Positions 8,428 through 16,341 of a stretch of 64,000 bases of DNA are shown piece by piece; positions within the stretch are counted from its first letter, which is position 1; every line of letters starts with the position of its first letter. The position numbers and the translations under genes are program-made. This stretch comes from Prosthecobacter algae (GTDB taxonomy: Bacteria; Verrucomicrobiota; Verrucomicrobiia; Verrucomicrobiales; Verrucomicrobiaceae). The stretch covers positions 1-64,000 of the forward strand of contig NZ_BAABIA010000011.1 in assembly GCF_039542385.1 (NCBI RefSeq), given 5' to 3'. The notes beneath the pieces are model-generated. The model was not told the DNA's origin and did not search any database. It saw nothing but the letters and a program-made list of their open reading frames with translations.

Positions 8428-8820
8428 ATGCACTCACTCAAAGATGCTGAACTCATCCACACGGTGGCCCTGCCTGCCGCTGCTGCCACAGCAACCACTG
8501 ATCCGTTCAACCTGATCCAGAAACCTCCCCATGAGTGCCACTTCGAGGTGGAACTCGCGCTTCCAGCCCTGCCTTCACTGGCGGACACGAAGAAGGCCAC
8601 GGTAACACTGGAGGACTCGGAAGACGGCATCACGTTCGCCACCATCGCTGCCCTGGCCTCCATGGAAGTCACAGGCGCGGGCGGAGTCGGTTCTGCCGCT
8701 GCCATTCGCAAAGTGCGCCTGCCATCCGATGTGCGGCAATACATTCGGGCCAAGGTCGTGGTGGAAGCTGCTGGTGGTAACAACACCGACAAATCACTCA
8801 CCATGGCGCTGGTGTTTTAG
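8428..8820 (+). CDS. Capsid cement/decoration-like protein
   Basis: A 130-residue Ala/Val/Thr-rich protein directly after the capsid gene. It is predicted to be all beta: CHFEVELALPAL, KKATVTLEDSEDG, RKVRLPSDVRQYIRAKVVVEA and the final SLTMALVF strand. The alternation and the pattern of N-terminal AAATATTDPFNLI plus a strand ending the protein recall the jelly-roll Bbp16-type cement proteins of other phages. It would stabilise the mature shell. A terminator-like hairpin follows the gene, which would favour high levels of this and upstream head proteins. The function is inferred. Confidence 0.62.
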   Translation: MHSLKDAELIHTVALPAAAATATTDPFNLIQKPPHECHFEVELALPALPSLADTKKATVTLEDSEDGITFATIAALASMEVTGAGGVGSAAAIRKVRLPSDVRQYIRAKVVVEAAGGNNTDKSLTMALVF

Positions 8821-8856
8821 TAAAAATTCTCGGGGCGTGGGCCTCGGGTTCGGGTG

Positions 8857-8897
8857 CAGCCCTCTTCGCCTCGTGCGGAGAGGGCTGTTTCGTTTTG
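8857..8897 (+). terminator. Intra-operon terminator-like hairpin after the capsid genes
   Basis: CAGCCCTCTTCG at 8857-8868 pairs with CGGAGAGGGCTG at 8876-8887 (12 bp with one G-U pair, 7-nt loop), followed by TTTCGTTTT. It lies in the 93-bp gap between the cement-like gene and the head-tail joining gene. As a partial terminator it would lower expression of tail genes relative to capsid genes. Confidence 0.65.
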
Positions 8898-8913
8898 ACG
8901 TGACACGCGTGGC

Positions 8914-9222
8914 ATGTCCATCCACGACGAAATCGCCGCTGACTTTTCTGAAATCCTCCAGGACTTCGGCAAGGTCATTTTCTACCAGGGGCAGCCCACG
9001 TTGGCCCTGGTCTCCGAACCCATGCTTTCCGGTGAGCTCATGCTGGGCGGTGAAGTCGATGAAGTGCGCTTCAATGCCAAGGTGCTGCGCACTTCCATCC
9101 CTGACATTCCGCACAGCGGTCAGATCGTGCGTTGGAACGACAAGGACTACCGCATCAAAGCTGTGATGAACCGTCCTCCTCACGCCATCGTCACCCTGGA
9201 GCTTGGCCCCGTTGACCCCTGA
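8914..9222 (+). CDS. Head-tail joining protein, FII-like
   Basis: A 102-residue protein whose N-terminus (DEIAADFSEILQDFGKVIFY) matches the amphipathic start of lambda FII-type head-tail joining proteins, followed by a small beta domain (GQIVRWNDKDYRIKAVMNRP and AIVTLEL). It lies between the head genes and the tail-completion genes, as FII does. It would bind the portal-gpW neck and receive the tail. It is the first gene after the terminator-like hairpin. The start ATG at 8914 has no strong ribosome site. Confidence 0.72.
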   Translation: MSIHDEIAADFSEILQDFGKVIFYQGQPTLALVSEPMLSGELMLGGEVDEVRFNAKVLRTSIPDIPHSGQIVRWNDKDYRIKAVMNRPPHAIVTLELGPVDP

Positions 9223-9223
9223 C

Positions 9224-10024
9224 ATGCGCGTCACTGGCAAAGTCACGGGTCTTGATCCGTTGAAAAAGCAGATCGCTCTTTTCCCCAAAGAAGTGCAGCG
9301 CCCCATGGACAAACTGCTCATCCAGGAAGTACGCACGCTTGCCGTGGAGAGTGCGCGGATCACGCTGCCGTTTGGTCTGACGGACAAACCCTTCAAGAAA
9401 CTCGCGGCTCGCATCAAAGCGGACATCAACCGTATCTTTAAACGTGCTGACAACCTCGGCACAGCCTTCAAACAACTCGAAGCCGCTGATCCCGCGCTTG
9501 CTCGTGAATACTGGCGTGCCGACAAGAACGGCGAACCGGAAAAGGCTCGGCGCATCCTGCGCAAACTGTGCGCCAAGGCGGGCATTCCCATCGGAGCCAT
9601 CCGCCCGGACCTGCACAAGAACGCACGCACCGCCCGCTATGGCCGCGTGCCTGACAGTGCCAAAACTCTGGCGGTGATTTCCAAGGGTGAGGCTCTTGAT
9701 CGCTACATCACCAAAGTGCAGAGGCAGATCGGGGCGGTGAAAGCGGGCTGGATCGCGGCGGCCAAATCACTCGGTGGCACCGTGCGCGGCATTCCCAGAT
9801 GGGCGAACACCGGAGCCCACAAAACTTCGCAGGGCACGGCAGTGGTGAAACGCGGCGACAAAGGAGCCAACATCGAGCTCCAGAACCAGGTGAGCTATGC
9901 GCCTGAAGCCTGCAACGATGCCCAGCTTCGCCAGGCGGAACGCCGGGCTCGAACAAGGCTTCAGAATGCCATGGCCGAAAAACTCAAGGCCATGGCTGCC
10001 CGTGCGTTTCGACAGGGCAAGTAG
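9224..10024 (+). CDS. Minor tail protein, gpZ/gp10-like
   Basis: The gene begins at ATG 9224, 1 bp after the upstream stop; a TTG 21 bp earlier is also in frame. The 266-residue basic product has a helical N-terminal half rich in Lys and Arg (RIKADINRIFKRADNLGTAFKQ is its core) and a C-terminal region ending VSYAPEACNDAQLRQAERR. The segment around VSYA, followed by a long helix, resembles tail-completion proteins of the HK97-gp10/lambda-Z group. Position between FII-like and U-like genes supports this. It would help finish the tail end that docks to the head. Confidence 0.6.
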   Translation: MRVTGKVTGLDPLKKQIALFPKEVQRPMDKLLIQEVRTLAVESARITLPFGLTDKPFKKLAARIKADINRIFKRADNLGTAFKQLEAADPALAREYWRADKNGEPEKARRILRKLCAKAGIPIGAIRPDLHKNARTARYGRVPDSAKTLAVISKGEALDRYITKVQRQIGAVKAGWIAAAKSLGGTVRGIPRWANTGAHKTSQGTAVVKRGDKGANIELQNQVSYAPEACNDAQLRQAERRARTRLQNAMAEKLKAMAARAFRQGK

Positions 10025-10027
10025 AGC

Positions 10028-10495
10028 GTGAATGATCAACCCTCGCTCGAATACCGTCTCGCCAAACTGCTCGCCGATTACCTCACGCATGTCAGGCAGC
10101 AGAACGGACTGCCAGCCACTCTGAACATTGGCATTGGCTTGGAAATGGCGGCACGGCAGAGGCCCTGCGTCGTTTGCCACATCGACACGTTGGAGTTTCC
10201 GCACACCAAGTTGATCGAGGCGAATGGCATTCTGGTCCTCCACACTCATGCCGATGAAACCCCGGTGCTGACGGAGGCGATCTGGGTGGCTTCACTGCGA
10301 TCTGCACTGACCAACCGTGGAGCTTTGTTCGCATGGCTTGCTACGCTACCTGAAGTTGATCGCACGGGTTGGGACATCCGCCGCCTGAGGATTACTCGCA
10401 GTGAGAGTGAGTTGAATCGTGAGGATCGAACTCGCAATCACACCACGCGGTTCTCGATCAGCGCGCAGTCCGCTGAATTGACACCCGCCGCCTGA
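10028..10495 (+). CDS. Tail terminator-like protein (gpU position)
   Basis: The 155-residue product starts at a GTG 4 nt after the upstream stop. Its N-terminal amphipathic helix (LEYRLAKLLADYL) is followed by a mixed alpha/beta region with many short strands and an acidic linker before a C-terminal beta strand (RFSISAQSAEL). This layout and its place directly before the tail-tube gene match lambda U-type tail terminators, which cap the tail tube when it reaches full length. Sequence similarity to a known family is not obvious by eye, so the call is mainly positional. Confidence 0.55.
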   Translation: MNDQPSLEYRLAKLLADYLTHVRQQNGLPATLNIGIGLEMAARQRPCVVCHIDTLEFPHTKLIEANGILVLHTHADETPVLTEAIWVASLRSALTNRGALFAWLATLPEVDRTGWDIRRLRITRSESELNREDRTRNHTTRFSISAQSAELTPAA

Positions 10496-10503
10496 GCACA
10501 GCC

Positions 10504-10896
10504 ATGCCAGTGCAAGCCATCATCGAACACGGAACACGTCCTGCCTACGATCTCACCGACGAGACCGGTGTGCTGGTCACCAAGCTCTCCATCAAGCCGA
10601 CACGCGAGTATGTGGAGCGCAAGAACAGCCAGCGCATGGTGTCCTACGTCCGTGCCGAGAACCCGCGCATCACCTTTGAGTTCTCCGGCATCATCGTGGG
10701 CAACAGTGCCACAGGCTTTGCCGATCAGCACCCAGGCACCGCCATCACGGCGCTCGCCAATTTCCAAAGCTCCGTCCACGGGTTCTCGCCCACCGAAGGC
10801 AAGATCATCTACAAGGACCCGACACGCGAACTGAGCGACACGGATGAACCCCAGGTCAGCTTCACCGCTGAAATGTTCCCAGGCATCGCGCCATGA
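10504..10896 (+). CDS. Probable tail tube protein
   Basis: A 130-residue mainly beta protein at the tail-tube (gpV) position. It begins with a strand-rich segment (MPVQAIIEHGTRPAYDL) and has RITFEFSGIIVGN and EPQVSFTAEMFPG segments, the last a short strand typical of the end of tube subunits. It would polymerise into hexameric rings around the tape measure. It is shorter than lambda gpV and has no C-terminal Ig domain. The 4-bp overlap with the next gene indicates coupled translation. Confidence 0.6.
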   Translation: MPVQAIIEHGTRPAYDLTDETGVLVTKLSIKPTREYVERKNSQRMVSYVRAENPRITFEFSGIIVGNSATGFADQHPGTAITALANFQSSVHGFSPTEGKIIYKDPTRELSDTDEPQVSFTAEMFPGIAP

Positions 10897-11642
10897 TCGA
10901 AGGCTGGTGGCCCACTCACAGCCTGAGCCTGGCATCCTGTCTGGGAGCCCTGGGGTTTCCGATCCGCACGGATGTGGTGCTTGATGAGCGCAGCAGTGAA
11001 GAAGTGACCACCTTTTATGTCGGCCTTCAGTCGCTCTGGAACTCCCTGACCACGGATGGCCTGAACAACGACTGGCATTCAGGCAGCCTGGAACAGGCAG
11101 ATCCGCTGCATCCATTTCTGTGCGGTCTGCGCGCCTGTCACAATGCCAACATGATCGCATCTTCGTTGCGCAACGAAGATCGAATCCGGCTCACGTTGGT
11201 CGGTGATGGTCACGCCACGATCTACACGGACGGCGATGAACTGCCGAGCCTGCGTGAGGCAGATGAACTGATCGAAACCACCGATGCCGGTTTGGTGGCA
11301 GCACTGGGTGTGATTGGCATTCCCATGATTGAGCATGAGAACGGACTGTTCCGACTGCCGCGCTTCGGGCATTCGGTGAAGGCTCCGAGCGGTGAATGGA
11401 TGCGGCATGATGCTCAAGCCCTCATCGAGCAGCTTCGTGAGGGTCGCCTGGAACAGACCCAGCACCCGCTGGTCAGCTCCTACAACGCCCGATCTGTGCA
11501 TGATCAGATCCGCCGGCATCTCCACGCCACGGGCCGTCGCGTGCTGCTTCGCAAGCCTCGCTCACTGCGCTCCGCTTTTGTTTCCGAGCAGGCGAGCGAT
11601 GACATGCTTGACCGGGTGCAACGCCATTTCCGAATCGCATGA
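10893..11642 (+). CDS. Unknown phage tail-region protein
   Basis: The 249-residue protein is not recognised. It lies between the tail-tube and the tail-chaperone genes and overlaps both by 4 bp, so it is part of the tail morphogenesis operon. It opens with a Trp-rich segment (MIEGWWPTHSLSLASCL), has a central region with repeated acidic helices (SLREADELIETTDAGLVAAL), and a very basic C-terminus (LHATGRRVLLRKPRSLRSAF). The gene carries a 22-bp perfect palindrome at 11159-11180. It is soluble with no signal or membrane segment. A tail-specific assembly role is possible but not shown. Confidence 0.6.
   Translation: MIEGWWPTHSLSLASCLGALGFPIRTDVVLDERSSEEVTTFYVGLQSLWNSLTTDGLNNDWHSGSLEQADPLHPFLCGLRACHNANMIASSLRNEDRIRLTLVGDGHATIYTDGDELPSLREADELIETTDAGLVAALGVIGIPMIEHENGLFRLPRFGHSVKAPSGEWMRHDAQALIEQLREGRLEQTQHPLVSSYNARSVHDQIRRHLHATGRRVLLRKPRSLRSAFVSEQASDDMLDRVQRHFRIA
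11159..11180. repeat. 22-bp perfect palindrome, copy of a prophage motif
   Basis: A 22-bp perfect palindrome centred on GTTGCGCAAC (11165-11174). Its first 19 bases recur exactly at 18855-18873 in the prophage. The 10-bp core also occurs at 1449-1458, 4323-4332 and 8280-8289. The last three lie in codons for Leu-Arg-Asn or similar, so codon choice could explain part of the signal. Confidence 0.8.
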
Positions 11643-12160
11643 AAACTCATCCACCCAAACTCCGGCTTGATCCCGAGCCGACGAAGAAACCTGCACGCAA
11701 GGTTCACCGCGACGCTGTGCCTGAAGCTGTTCTCAACGCAGCTCAAACGGAGCGAGAAAACGCCTTTGATGCCGAGCACACATGGCATGTTTGGAACGAG
11801 CAGAAGCACGACTTCCAACCCGTGATGCTTCATGGCTACAGTTCAGGACGCGAGGCATTGTTCTATAAGCTGCGTGCAGCCGATGGGGCGCTGCCGCTAT
11901 CCAAGACCTTGGAGCAGCTCACCACGTTCCTGGCGGATGCGATCAAGATCCTTTGGCTGTGCAGCCACGAACCACAGGAATGGCGCATGGTGCGCGGTGA
12001 TCTTTCTCTGTTCTTGGAAACCATCGAAGCCTGGGGTGACTTGAACGTGCCACGGTCGAAGCATGTGGCGGCAGTGAATCTCGCCCTTCAAATCTTCAAT
12101 GAGGCCGGCATCAACAAGGCCGTGCCCGAACCCTCTGAGCGAGGCGGCTTGGGAAACTAG
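11639..12160 (+). CDS. Tail assembly chaperone, gpG-like (zero-frame product)
   Basis: A 173-residue product at the position of lambda gpG, between tail tube and tape measure. After a basic N-terminal tail (KLRLDPEPTKKPARKVHRDA) it is mostly helical (TLEQLTTFLADAIKILWLCSHEP and ETIEAWGDLNVPRSKHVAAVN). The stop TAG at 12158-12160 follows immediately a GGGAAAC heptamer in the correct phase for -1 slippage, so a fraction of ribosomes should enter the next frame and make a 244-residue fusion with the downstream small reading frame. This pair would bind the tape measure during tail assembly. The family was assigned by position and the frameshift signal. Confidence 0.82.
   Translation: MKTHPPKLRLDPEPTKKPARKVHRDAVPEAVLNAAQTERENAFDAEHTWHVWNEQKHDFQPVMLHGYSSGREALFYKLRAADGALPLSKTLEQLTTFLADAIKILWLCSHEPQEWRMVRGDLSLFLETIEAWGDLNVPRSKHVAAVNLALQIFNEAGINKAVPEPSERGGLGN
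12151..12157 (+). promoter_or_regulatory. Programmed -1 frameshift slippery site
   Basis: The heptamer G-GGA-AAC is in phase with the zero-frame codons GGA AAC and directly precedes the stop TAG. It has the X-XXY-YYZ form and resembles lambda's G/GT site (GGGAAAG). Slipping back one base continues the frame at 12157 through to the TGA at 12370-12372. Confidence 0.85.
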
Positions 12161-12168
12161 CCCTGCCC

Positions 12169-12372
12169 GTGTCGGAGGCGCAATACGTGGCAGTGATTGC
12201 GCGCGGCACGGGCTGGACCGAAGATTACATTCGCTGGCAACTGCCGCTCTCCCGAGGACGTGCTTACGTCCATGCGCTCCGGCTGATGGAAGGAGAGTCG
12301 ATGCTCTGGCCTGACCGGAGGTTGTCGGAAACTGGACGATGGTGGTCGCGAGTGCGGGGGAGGTTTCATTGA
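12169..12372 (+). CDS. gpT-like extension of the tail chaperone (frameshift domain)
   Basis: This 67-residue frame (from a GTG at 12169) lies in the -1 phase relative to the upstream chaperone gene and is open back through the slippery site. Translated as the continuation of that gene it adds 71 residues. The content (EAQYVAVIARGTGWTEDYIRW, then a basic Trp/Arg-rich end) is helical and typical of the short T domain that recruits the tape measure. It could also be read as a separate small gene from the GTG, but it has no ribosome site, and the slippery heptamer makes fusion the better explanation. The tape-measure gene starts 6 nt after its stop. Confidence 0.78.
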   Translation: MSEAQYVAVIARGTGWTEDYIRWQLPLSRGRAYVHALRLMEGESMLWPDRRLSETGRWWSRVRGRFH

Positions 12373-12378
12373 CATCCT

Positions 12379-14136
12379 GTGCTGCCTGCGATGGCAGCAC
12401 CAAAAGTCGAACTTGGCTGGGATAACACGGACCTGCAGGCCGGGGCTACGAAGGCCCAGGGCATTCTGTCAGGCTTTGCCAGTCGTGCCCGCAGCACTCT
12501 GGGCAAGGCGATGAGTGCCGATGTGGTGGGAGGCTTCGGACAGCTTGCTACGGCCGTTGGCTCCCTCGCAGGACTCAAGTCGGTCATCGACGACTTGGAC
12601 CGGCTCAGTGATCTCTCCGTCCAGCTCGACACCAGCGTCGAAAGTCTCCAGCGCCTGGGTGTCATGGCCAAGCTCTCCGGCAGCGATGTGGAAACACTCG
12701 TGGGCGGTGTCTCCAAACTCACCCGTTCACTGGCTGATGCGGAGGGAAGCGAAAAGACCGCCGAATCGCTCAAACAGCTTGGCGTGAGCGCCGCCCAACT
12801 TCGTTCCATGTCGCTGGAGGAGCAGATCATGGCGCTTTCCGAGGCGTTCATCAGCGCACGCGGCCGTGGCGAAGGGTTCGCGGAGGTATTTGATCTCATG
12901 GGCCGTAATGGTGCGGAGCTCATCCCGCTGCTCATGCAGGGGCGTGAGGAATTGCAGGCACTCGCTGACACTCCGGTGCTCAGCGAAGAGCAGGTGCAAC
13001 GCCTGGCCGACTTTAACGATCAGCTTGATAGCGGCATTCTGAAGCTGAAGGCCTGGACGGCTGATTCGCTCACAGGACTTGCCGACATCGCTGCGGTGTC
13101 CGGTGTCGCCCTTTTCGGCGGGTTGGATGGCAGCTTCGTCGAGCGCATTGAGCAGGCGGCGACTGCCTTGGCCGAATCTAAGCTCGAAGCAGAAGCTGCG
13201 GCGGCGGCCCAGGAGAAGCAACGCGAGGCTGCGCGGGAAGCGGCTGAATGGGCCAGGAAGATTGCGGACGCTCAGAGAGAGGCGGCTGCAAGCATCGAGA
13301 AAGGGCAGAGGGAACTCGAAGCCCAGGAAAAGCGCATGCAGGGCATTCGTGAGCAGATCAAGCAGGCCAAGTCGGCGAACCTGGAAAAGCAGCTCAGCCC
13401 CGACGAAAACCTTGAGCTCGCCAAAGGCAACCTGACGGACATTGACGCCAAGATCAAAGCCGCCCGTGACAAGGCCTACATGGATGGCAAGGGCGGCCAG
13501 GACACCGAGGAGATTCTGCAACTGGAGTTGCAACGTGAGAAGCTGGTAGGCGAGATCCTGACGCTCGAGCAGCAGATCAGTGGCGAAAAGGACCGTCAGC
13601 AGCAGGCCGAGGCTGAAAAGACGGAACAGCAGAACCAGGCTCGTTCCGGTCTCGCCAGCGATCTTCAAATTTTGGAGTTGCGCGCCAGGGGACGAAACAA
13701 GGAGGCGGATGCTTTGGAGCGTCAGGCACGCATTCAGCAGGAAGCTCGGCGCATCGCGGAAGAGACCGGACTATCCCAGCAGGAAGCTCTGCGCATTGCG
13801 CAAACCAAGAGTGCCCTGGAGGAACGCGCCGCCAACCGGCAAGGGCAGGAAGGCGGACGTCGGCGTATCCACGGCTATTCCTATGAAGTCCAGGGAACAG
13901 CTGAGGACGCCCGTCTGCGCGCCCAGCAGCGTGTTGAGGATGCACGGTCACGAGTGCAGCAGACCTACGACCGCTTCATGCCGGGTTTGAAAGGCGGCTC
14001 TCAGGACAACCCACTGGCTCAGCGCGCGGCCCAAAACGCTGCCGCCGACAAGGCGCCCGCTGAGAACGGCACCACCCAGCAGGCCGCGCAGATGGTCGCT
14101 CAAATCCTGCCGCAAATTTTGGAGGCGCTGAAATGA
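12379..14136 (+). CDS. Phage tail tape measure protein
   Basis: A 585-residue protein beginning at GTG 12379 or ATG 12391. The N-terminus (ELGWDNTDLQAGATKAQGIL) and the alanine/glycine-rich start of a lytic or membrane-active segment lead into the helix-rich tape-measure core, including LAGLKSVIDDLDRLSDLSVQ and RLGVMAKLSGSD. Residues about 260-500 are an almost continuous coiled coil rich in Ala, Glu, Gln and Lys. The length would set a short siphoviral tail (lambda gpH is about 850 residues). It follows the G/GT pair, its chaperones in lambda. The gene's last bases overlap the next start. Confidence 0.88.
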   Translation: MLPAMAAPKVELGWDNTDLQAGATKAQGILSGFASRARSTLGKAMSADVVGGFGQLATAVGSLAGLKSVIDDLDRLSDLSVQLDTSVESLQRLGVMAKLSGSDVETLVGGVSKLTRSLADAEGSEKTAESLKQLGVSAAQLRSMSLEEQIMALSEAFISARGRGEGFAEVFDLMGRNGAELIPLLMQGREELQALADTPVLSEEQVQRLADFNDQLDSGILKLKAWTADSLTGLADIAAVSGVALFGGLDGSFVERIEQAATALAESKLEAEAAAAAQEKQREAAREAAEWARKIADAQREAAASIEKGQRELEAQEKRMQGIREQIKQAKSANLEKQLSPDENLELAKGNLTDIDAKIKAARDKAYMDGKGGQDTEEILQLELQREKLVGEILTLEQQISGEKDRQQQAEAEKTEQQNQARSGLASDLQILELRARGRNKEADALERQARIQQEARRIAEETGLSQQEALRIAQTKSALEERAANRQGQEGGRRRIHGYSYEVQGTAEDARLRAQQRVEDARSRVQQTYDRFMPGLKGGSQDNPLAQRAAQNAAADKAPAENGTTQQAAQMVAQILPQILEALK

Positions 14137-14984
14137 CCGCAGCTCCTTACATCGAACACGGCCAACGCATCCTGGAGATTGAGCCCGAGGATTTGGTGGT
14201 CCGTCCCTATGGCCTTGATAGCACCGTGCAGGTCTGGCAAACCGATCGGGAAGACACATTTCATCATGGCGGCGCACCGCCACGGCGAACGAACATGCGG
14301 ATCAAAGAGGTGCAGACAAAGCCGGACGGTCCGGTCTTCATCCATCGTCTCCAGTGTGAAGGCCTCGCCCGTGGGGCTGACAAGATGGAAGCCAATCGCA
14401 TCCGTCTGCCGGAGGAGGGTTGGGATGAGGGGCCGATAGATTTGCTCACCGTCAAACCCGATCAGTTCTCGCAGGGTGACCTGGCTCCGGGCTTTTCGGC
14501 CATGTGGATCGTCGGCATCGAGAAGGAGGATTTGAACGGCCATGTCTGGCGGCTCTCACTGGATTGCAAAGGCATCCTGGCCCCCAAGGCGCGCAAACGT
14601 CGCATCACGGTCAACAACCAGCCGGTTAATTCGTCGACCACGCTCAGCATCACCGGCACGACATTCACCAACGAGCAGGGCACATTCACGGGTTGGGCAG
14701 ATCAACGCTACACCAATCTCGACAGCAGTCGTGTGGTGGTCGTGGACACGTTTCTTTCCACCGATCCTCCACCCACGGACAAGCTTCCTGGTCATCTAAC
14801 GCCCCAAAATGCACCGCTGGTGAAGGACATCTTTGCCCAGCCTTGGTATTCGAGCGCGGGCTTTACCTTTAACTGGCCCTGGGGCTGGTCGCTCAAAGGC
14901 ATCCAGTCCGAGCAACTGCTCGATAAGCCGCTCTGGCTCACCTCCATCACCACCGAATACGTGCCGCGTGCGGTCGTGCGCTAA
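14133..14984 (+). CDS. Distal tail protein (unassigned)
   Basis: The 283-residue protein follows the tape measure with a 4-bp overlap. It is mostly beta and carries many aromatic residues. The middle contains STTLSITGTTFTNEQGTFTGW, and near the end come PWYSSAGFTFNWPWGWSLK and WLTSITTEYVPRAVVR. The position matches that of a distal tail or tail-hub protein, but the sequence does not match a known family by eye. No signal peptide or membrane segment is present. Its neighbours suggest that it forms part of the tail tip. Confidence 0.6.
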   Translation: MTAAPYIEHGQRILEIEPEDLVVRPYGLDSTVQVWQTDREDTFHHGGAPPRRTNMRIKEVQTKPDGPVFIHRLQCEGLARGADKMEANRIRLPEEGWDEGPIDLLTVKPDQFSQGDLAPGFSAMWIVGIEKEDLNGHVWRLSLDCKGILAPKARKRRITVNNQPVNSSTTLSITGTTFTNEQGTFTGWADQRYTNLDSSRVVVVDTFLSTDPPPTDKLPGHLTPQNAPLVKDIFAQPWYSSAGFTFNWPWGWSLKGIQSEQLLDKPLWLTSITTEYVPRAVVR

Positions 14985-14991
14985 GCCTGCC

Positions 14992-15378
14992 ATGAACAAC
15001 CGCCCAAAACCAAAGCCCTATGAATGGAAGCGCAACAAAGGTGTGCTGCCGGCATGGTTGCTTCGCGATTATGCCACCTGGCTCTTTCCTCAGCTCGGTC
15101 TCAAATGGGAGGCGAAGGGCGTCACTGACTTCTCCAAGTCGAACAAACGAACATCCTCTTCAGTAAAACCCTATCAGTTCCCGCGATCAACGGGCGTGAT
15201 GAGGATGCGCGAGCTGCGCCACATGGCGGCCTATGTGCTGGGCGCTTTCGGGTCGGCGGCTGACAAGAATCCCTACCAGTGGCCGCGCATCACGGGTCTG
15301 GCCTTCGTGCCCGACCTCATGAGCCTGGCCGAGTATTTTCAAAGCCTGCTGGACCAACAGCGCAAAGCCGACACATGA
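14992..15378 (+). CDS. Small tail-region protein of unknown function
   Basis: A 128-residue basic protein (start ATG 14992, preceded by the stop of the distal tail gene 8 nt earlier). Visible features are YEWKRNKGVLPAWLLRDYAT, a basic Ser-rich patch (FSKSNKRTSSSVKPYQFP), and MRELRHMAAYVLGAFGSAAD. It overlaps the following gene by 4 bp. Nothing in the sequence identifies the family. A longer frame starting at 14833 would overlap the upstream gene heavily and has no support. Confidence 0.55.
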   Translation: MNNRPKPKPYEWKRNKGVLPAWLLRDYATWLFPQLGLKWEAKGVTDFSKSNKRTSSSVKPYQFPRSTGVMRMRELRHMAAYVLGAFGSAADKNPYQWPRITGLAFVPDLMSLAEYFQSLLDQQRKADT

Positions 15379-16322
15379 AACTCATCTTCGATACCGACAT
15401 CTCCCAGCTCATCGTCGCTGAGGGATTTGCCTCACCCGTGGCGTTGCTTGAAGCCAAGCGTGGCACGGGGGCGAAAATCCAGCTCACACTCCTGCGTGAT
15501 GGCCAGGCATGGACGGCTCCGGCTCTTTCTCAGTTCAGGTTCATCGTGAAACCCTGGGGCAAGTATGAGGTCGATCAAACCTGCGCCCTGGCTGAATCCT
15601 GGACGCTGGACAGCTCCCGCAAGGTCTATGAGGGGCGGATCAACTACGCCACCGACAAGCTCAACGAACTGCTCAAAGTCGCCGATCCCGCCGGTGAAAA
15701 CACGGACACGGGCCGCATGAGTCTAATGGCCGAATTCGCCTGGCGTGAAACGGACAGCGTGCCCTGGGGAGATCGCTCCCACACGGTGGAGTTTGTGCTG
15801 CACAACAACGTCTGGCGCGGCACGGAAACCATCCCTGGAGCGCCAGCCTCGCAGGAGGGTCCAACGCTTCCTCTGCTCACTCCGGCTACGGTGGCAATCA
15901 CCAGCCCTGTCATCAACAGTCACGCAACGGCCAACACGCTTCTTGATGTCACAGGGTTGAAGTTTCCGGTGCAGAGCGGCAAGCGCTATTCGTTCAAGTT
16001 TCTCATCCCGTACAACGCCGCTGCCACGACGACTGGTAGCCGATGGAGCATCAATGGCCCGGCGCTCAGCCAGCTTCATTACAACTCACGCTACACGCTC
16101 ACGGCCACTACAGAAACCGTGAACTACCTGAGTGCCTACAACCTGCCAGCCGCAGCCAACCTCAGCAGTCTGACTTCGGGCAACTTGGCGGTGATTGAGG
16201 GCACGCTCACTGCTGCGGCTAATGGCGAGGTGATCGCACGCTTCGCTTCCGAAATCGCTAACAGCGCCATCACGGCTCTCGCTGGCGCTCATGTGACCTA
16301 CATGGTGCTGCCGAGCGTGTGA
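15375..16322 (+). CDS. Tail/baseplate-like beta protein
   Basis: The 315-residue protein starts at ATG 15375, overlapping the previous stop. The first half is a folded domain: MKLIFDTDISQLIVAEGFASP, ALSQFRFIVKPWGKYEVDQ and HTVEFVLHNNVWRG, with alternating strands. The second half (about 160-315) is Thr/Ala/Asn-rich and appears to be a beta-sandwich or fibre-like domain with RYSFKFLIPYNAAATTTGSR and a Tyr-rich tail. Between the small tail protein and the fibre gene it is probably a tail-tip or fibre-attachment protein. This is contextual. Confidence 0.55.
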   Translation: MKLIFDTDISQLIVAEGFASPVALLEAKRGTGAKIQLTLLRDGQAWTAPALSQFRFIVKPWGKYEVDQTCALAESWTLDSSRKVYEGRINYATDKLNELLKVADPAGENTDTGRMSLMAEFAWRETDSVPWGDRSHTVEFVLHNNVWRGTETIPGAPASQEGPTLPLLTPATVAITSPVINSHATANTLLDVTGLKFPVQSGKRYSFKFLIPYNAAATTTGSRWSINGPALSQLHYNSRYTLTATTETVNYLSAYNLPAAANLSSLTSGNLAVIEGTLTAAANGEVIARFASEIANSAITALAGAHVTYMVLPSV

Positions 16323-16341
16323 TTGACATGGCGCGTCTGGC

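Noticed and set aside
3386..16330. Repeated TTGACA strings shortly before several phage genes (3388, 4474, 6162, 10480, 12370, 16323)
   Set aside because: They look like -35 boxes, but most arise from TGA stop codons followed by CA, no matching -10 boxes are seen, and the count is only about twice that expected by chance.
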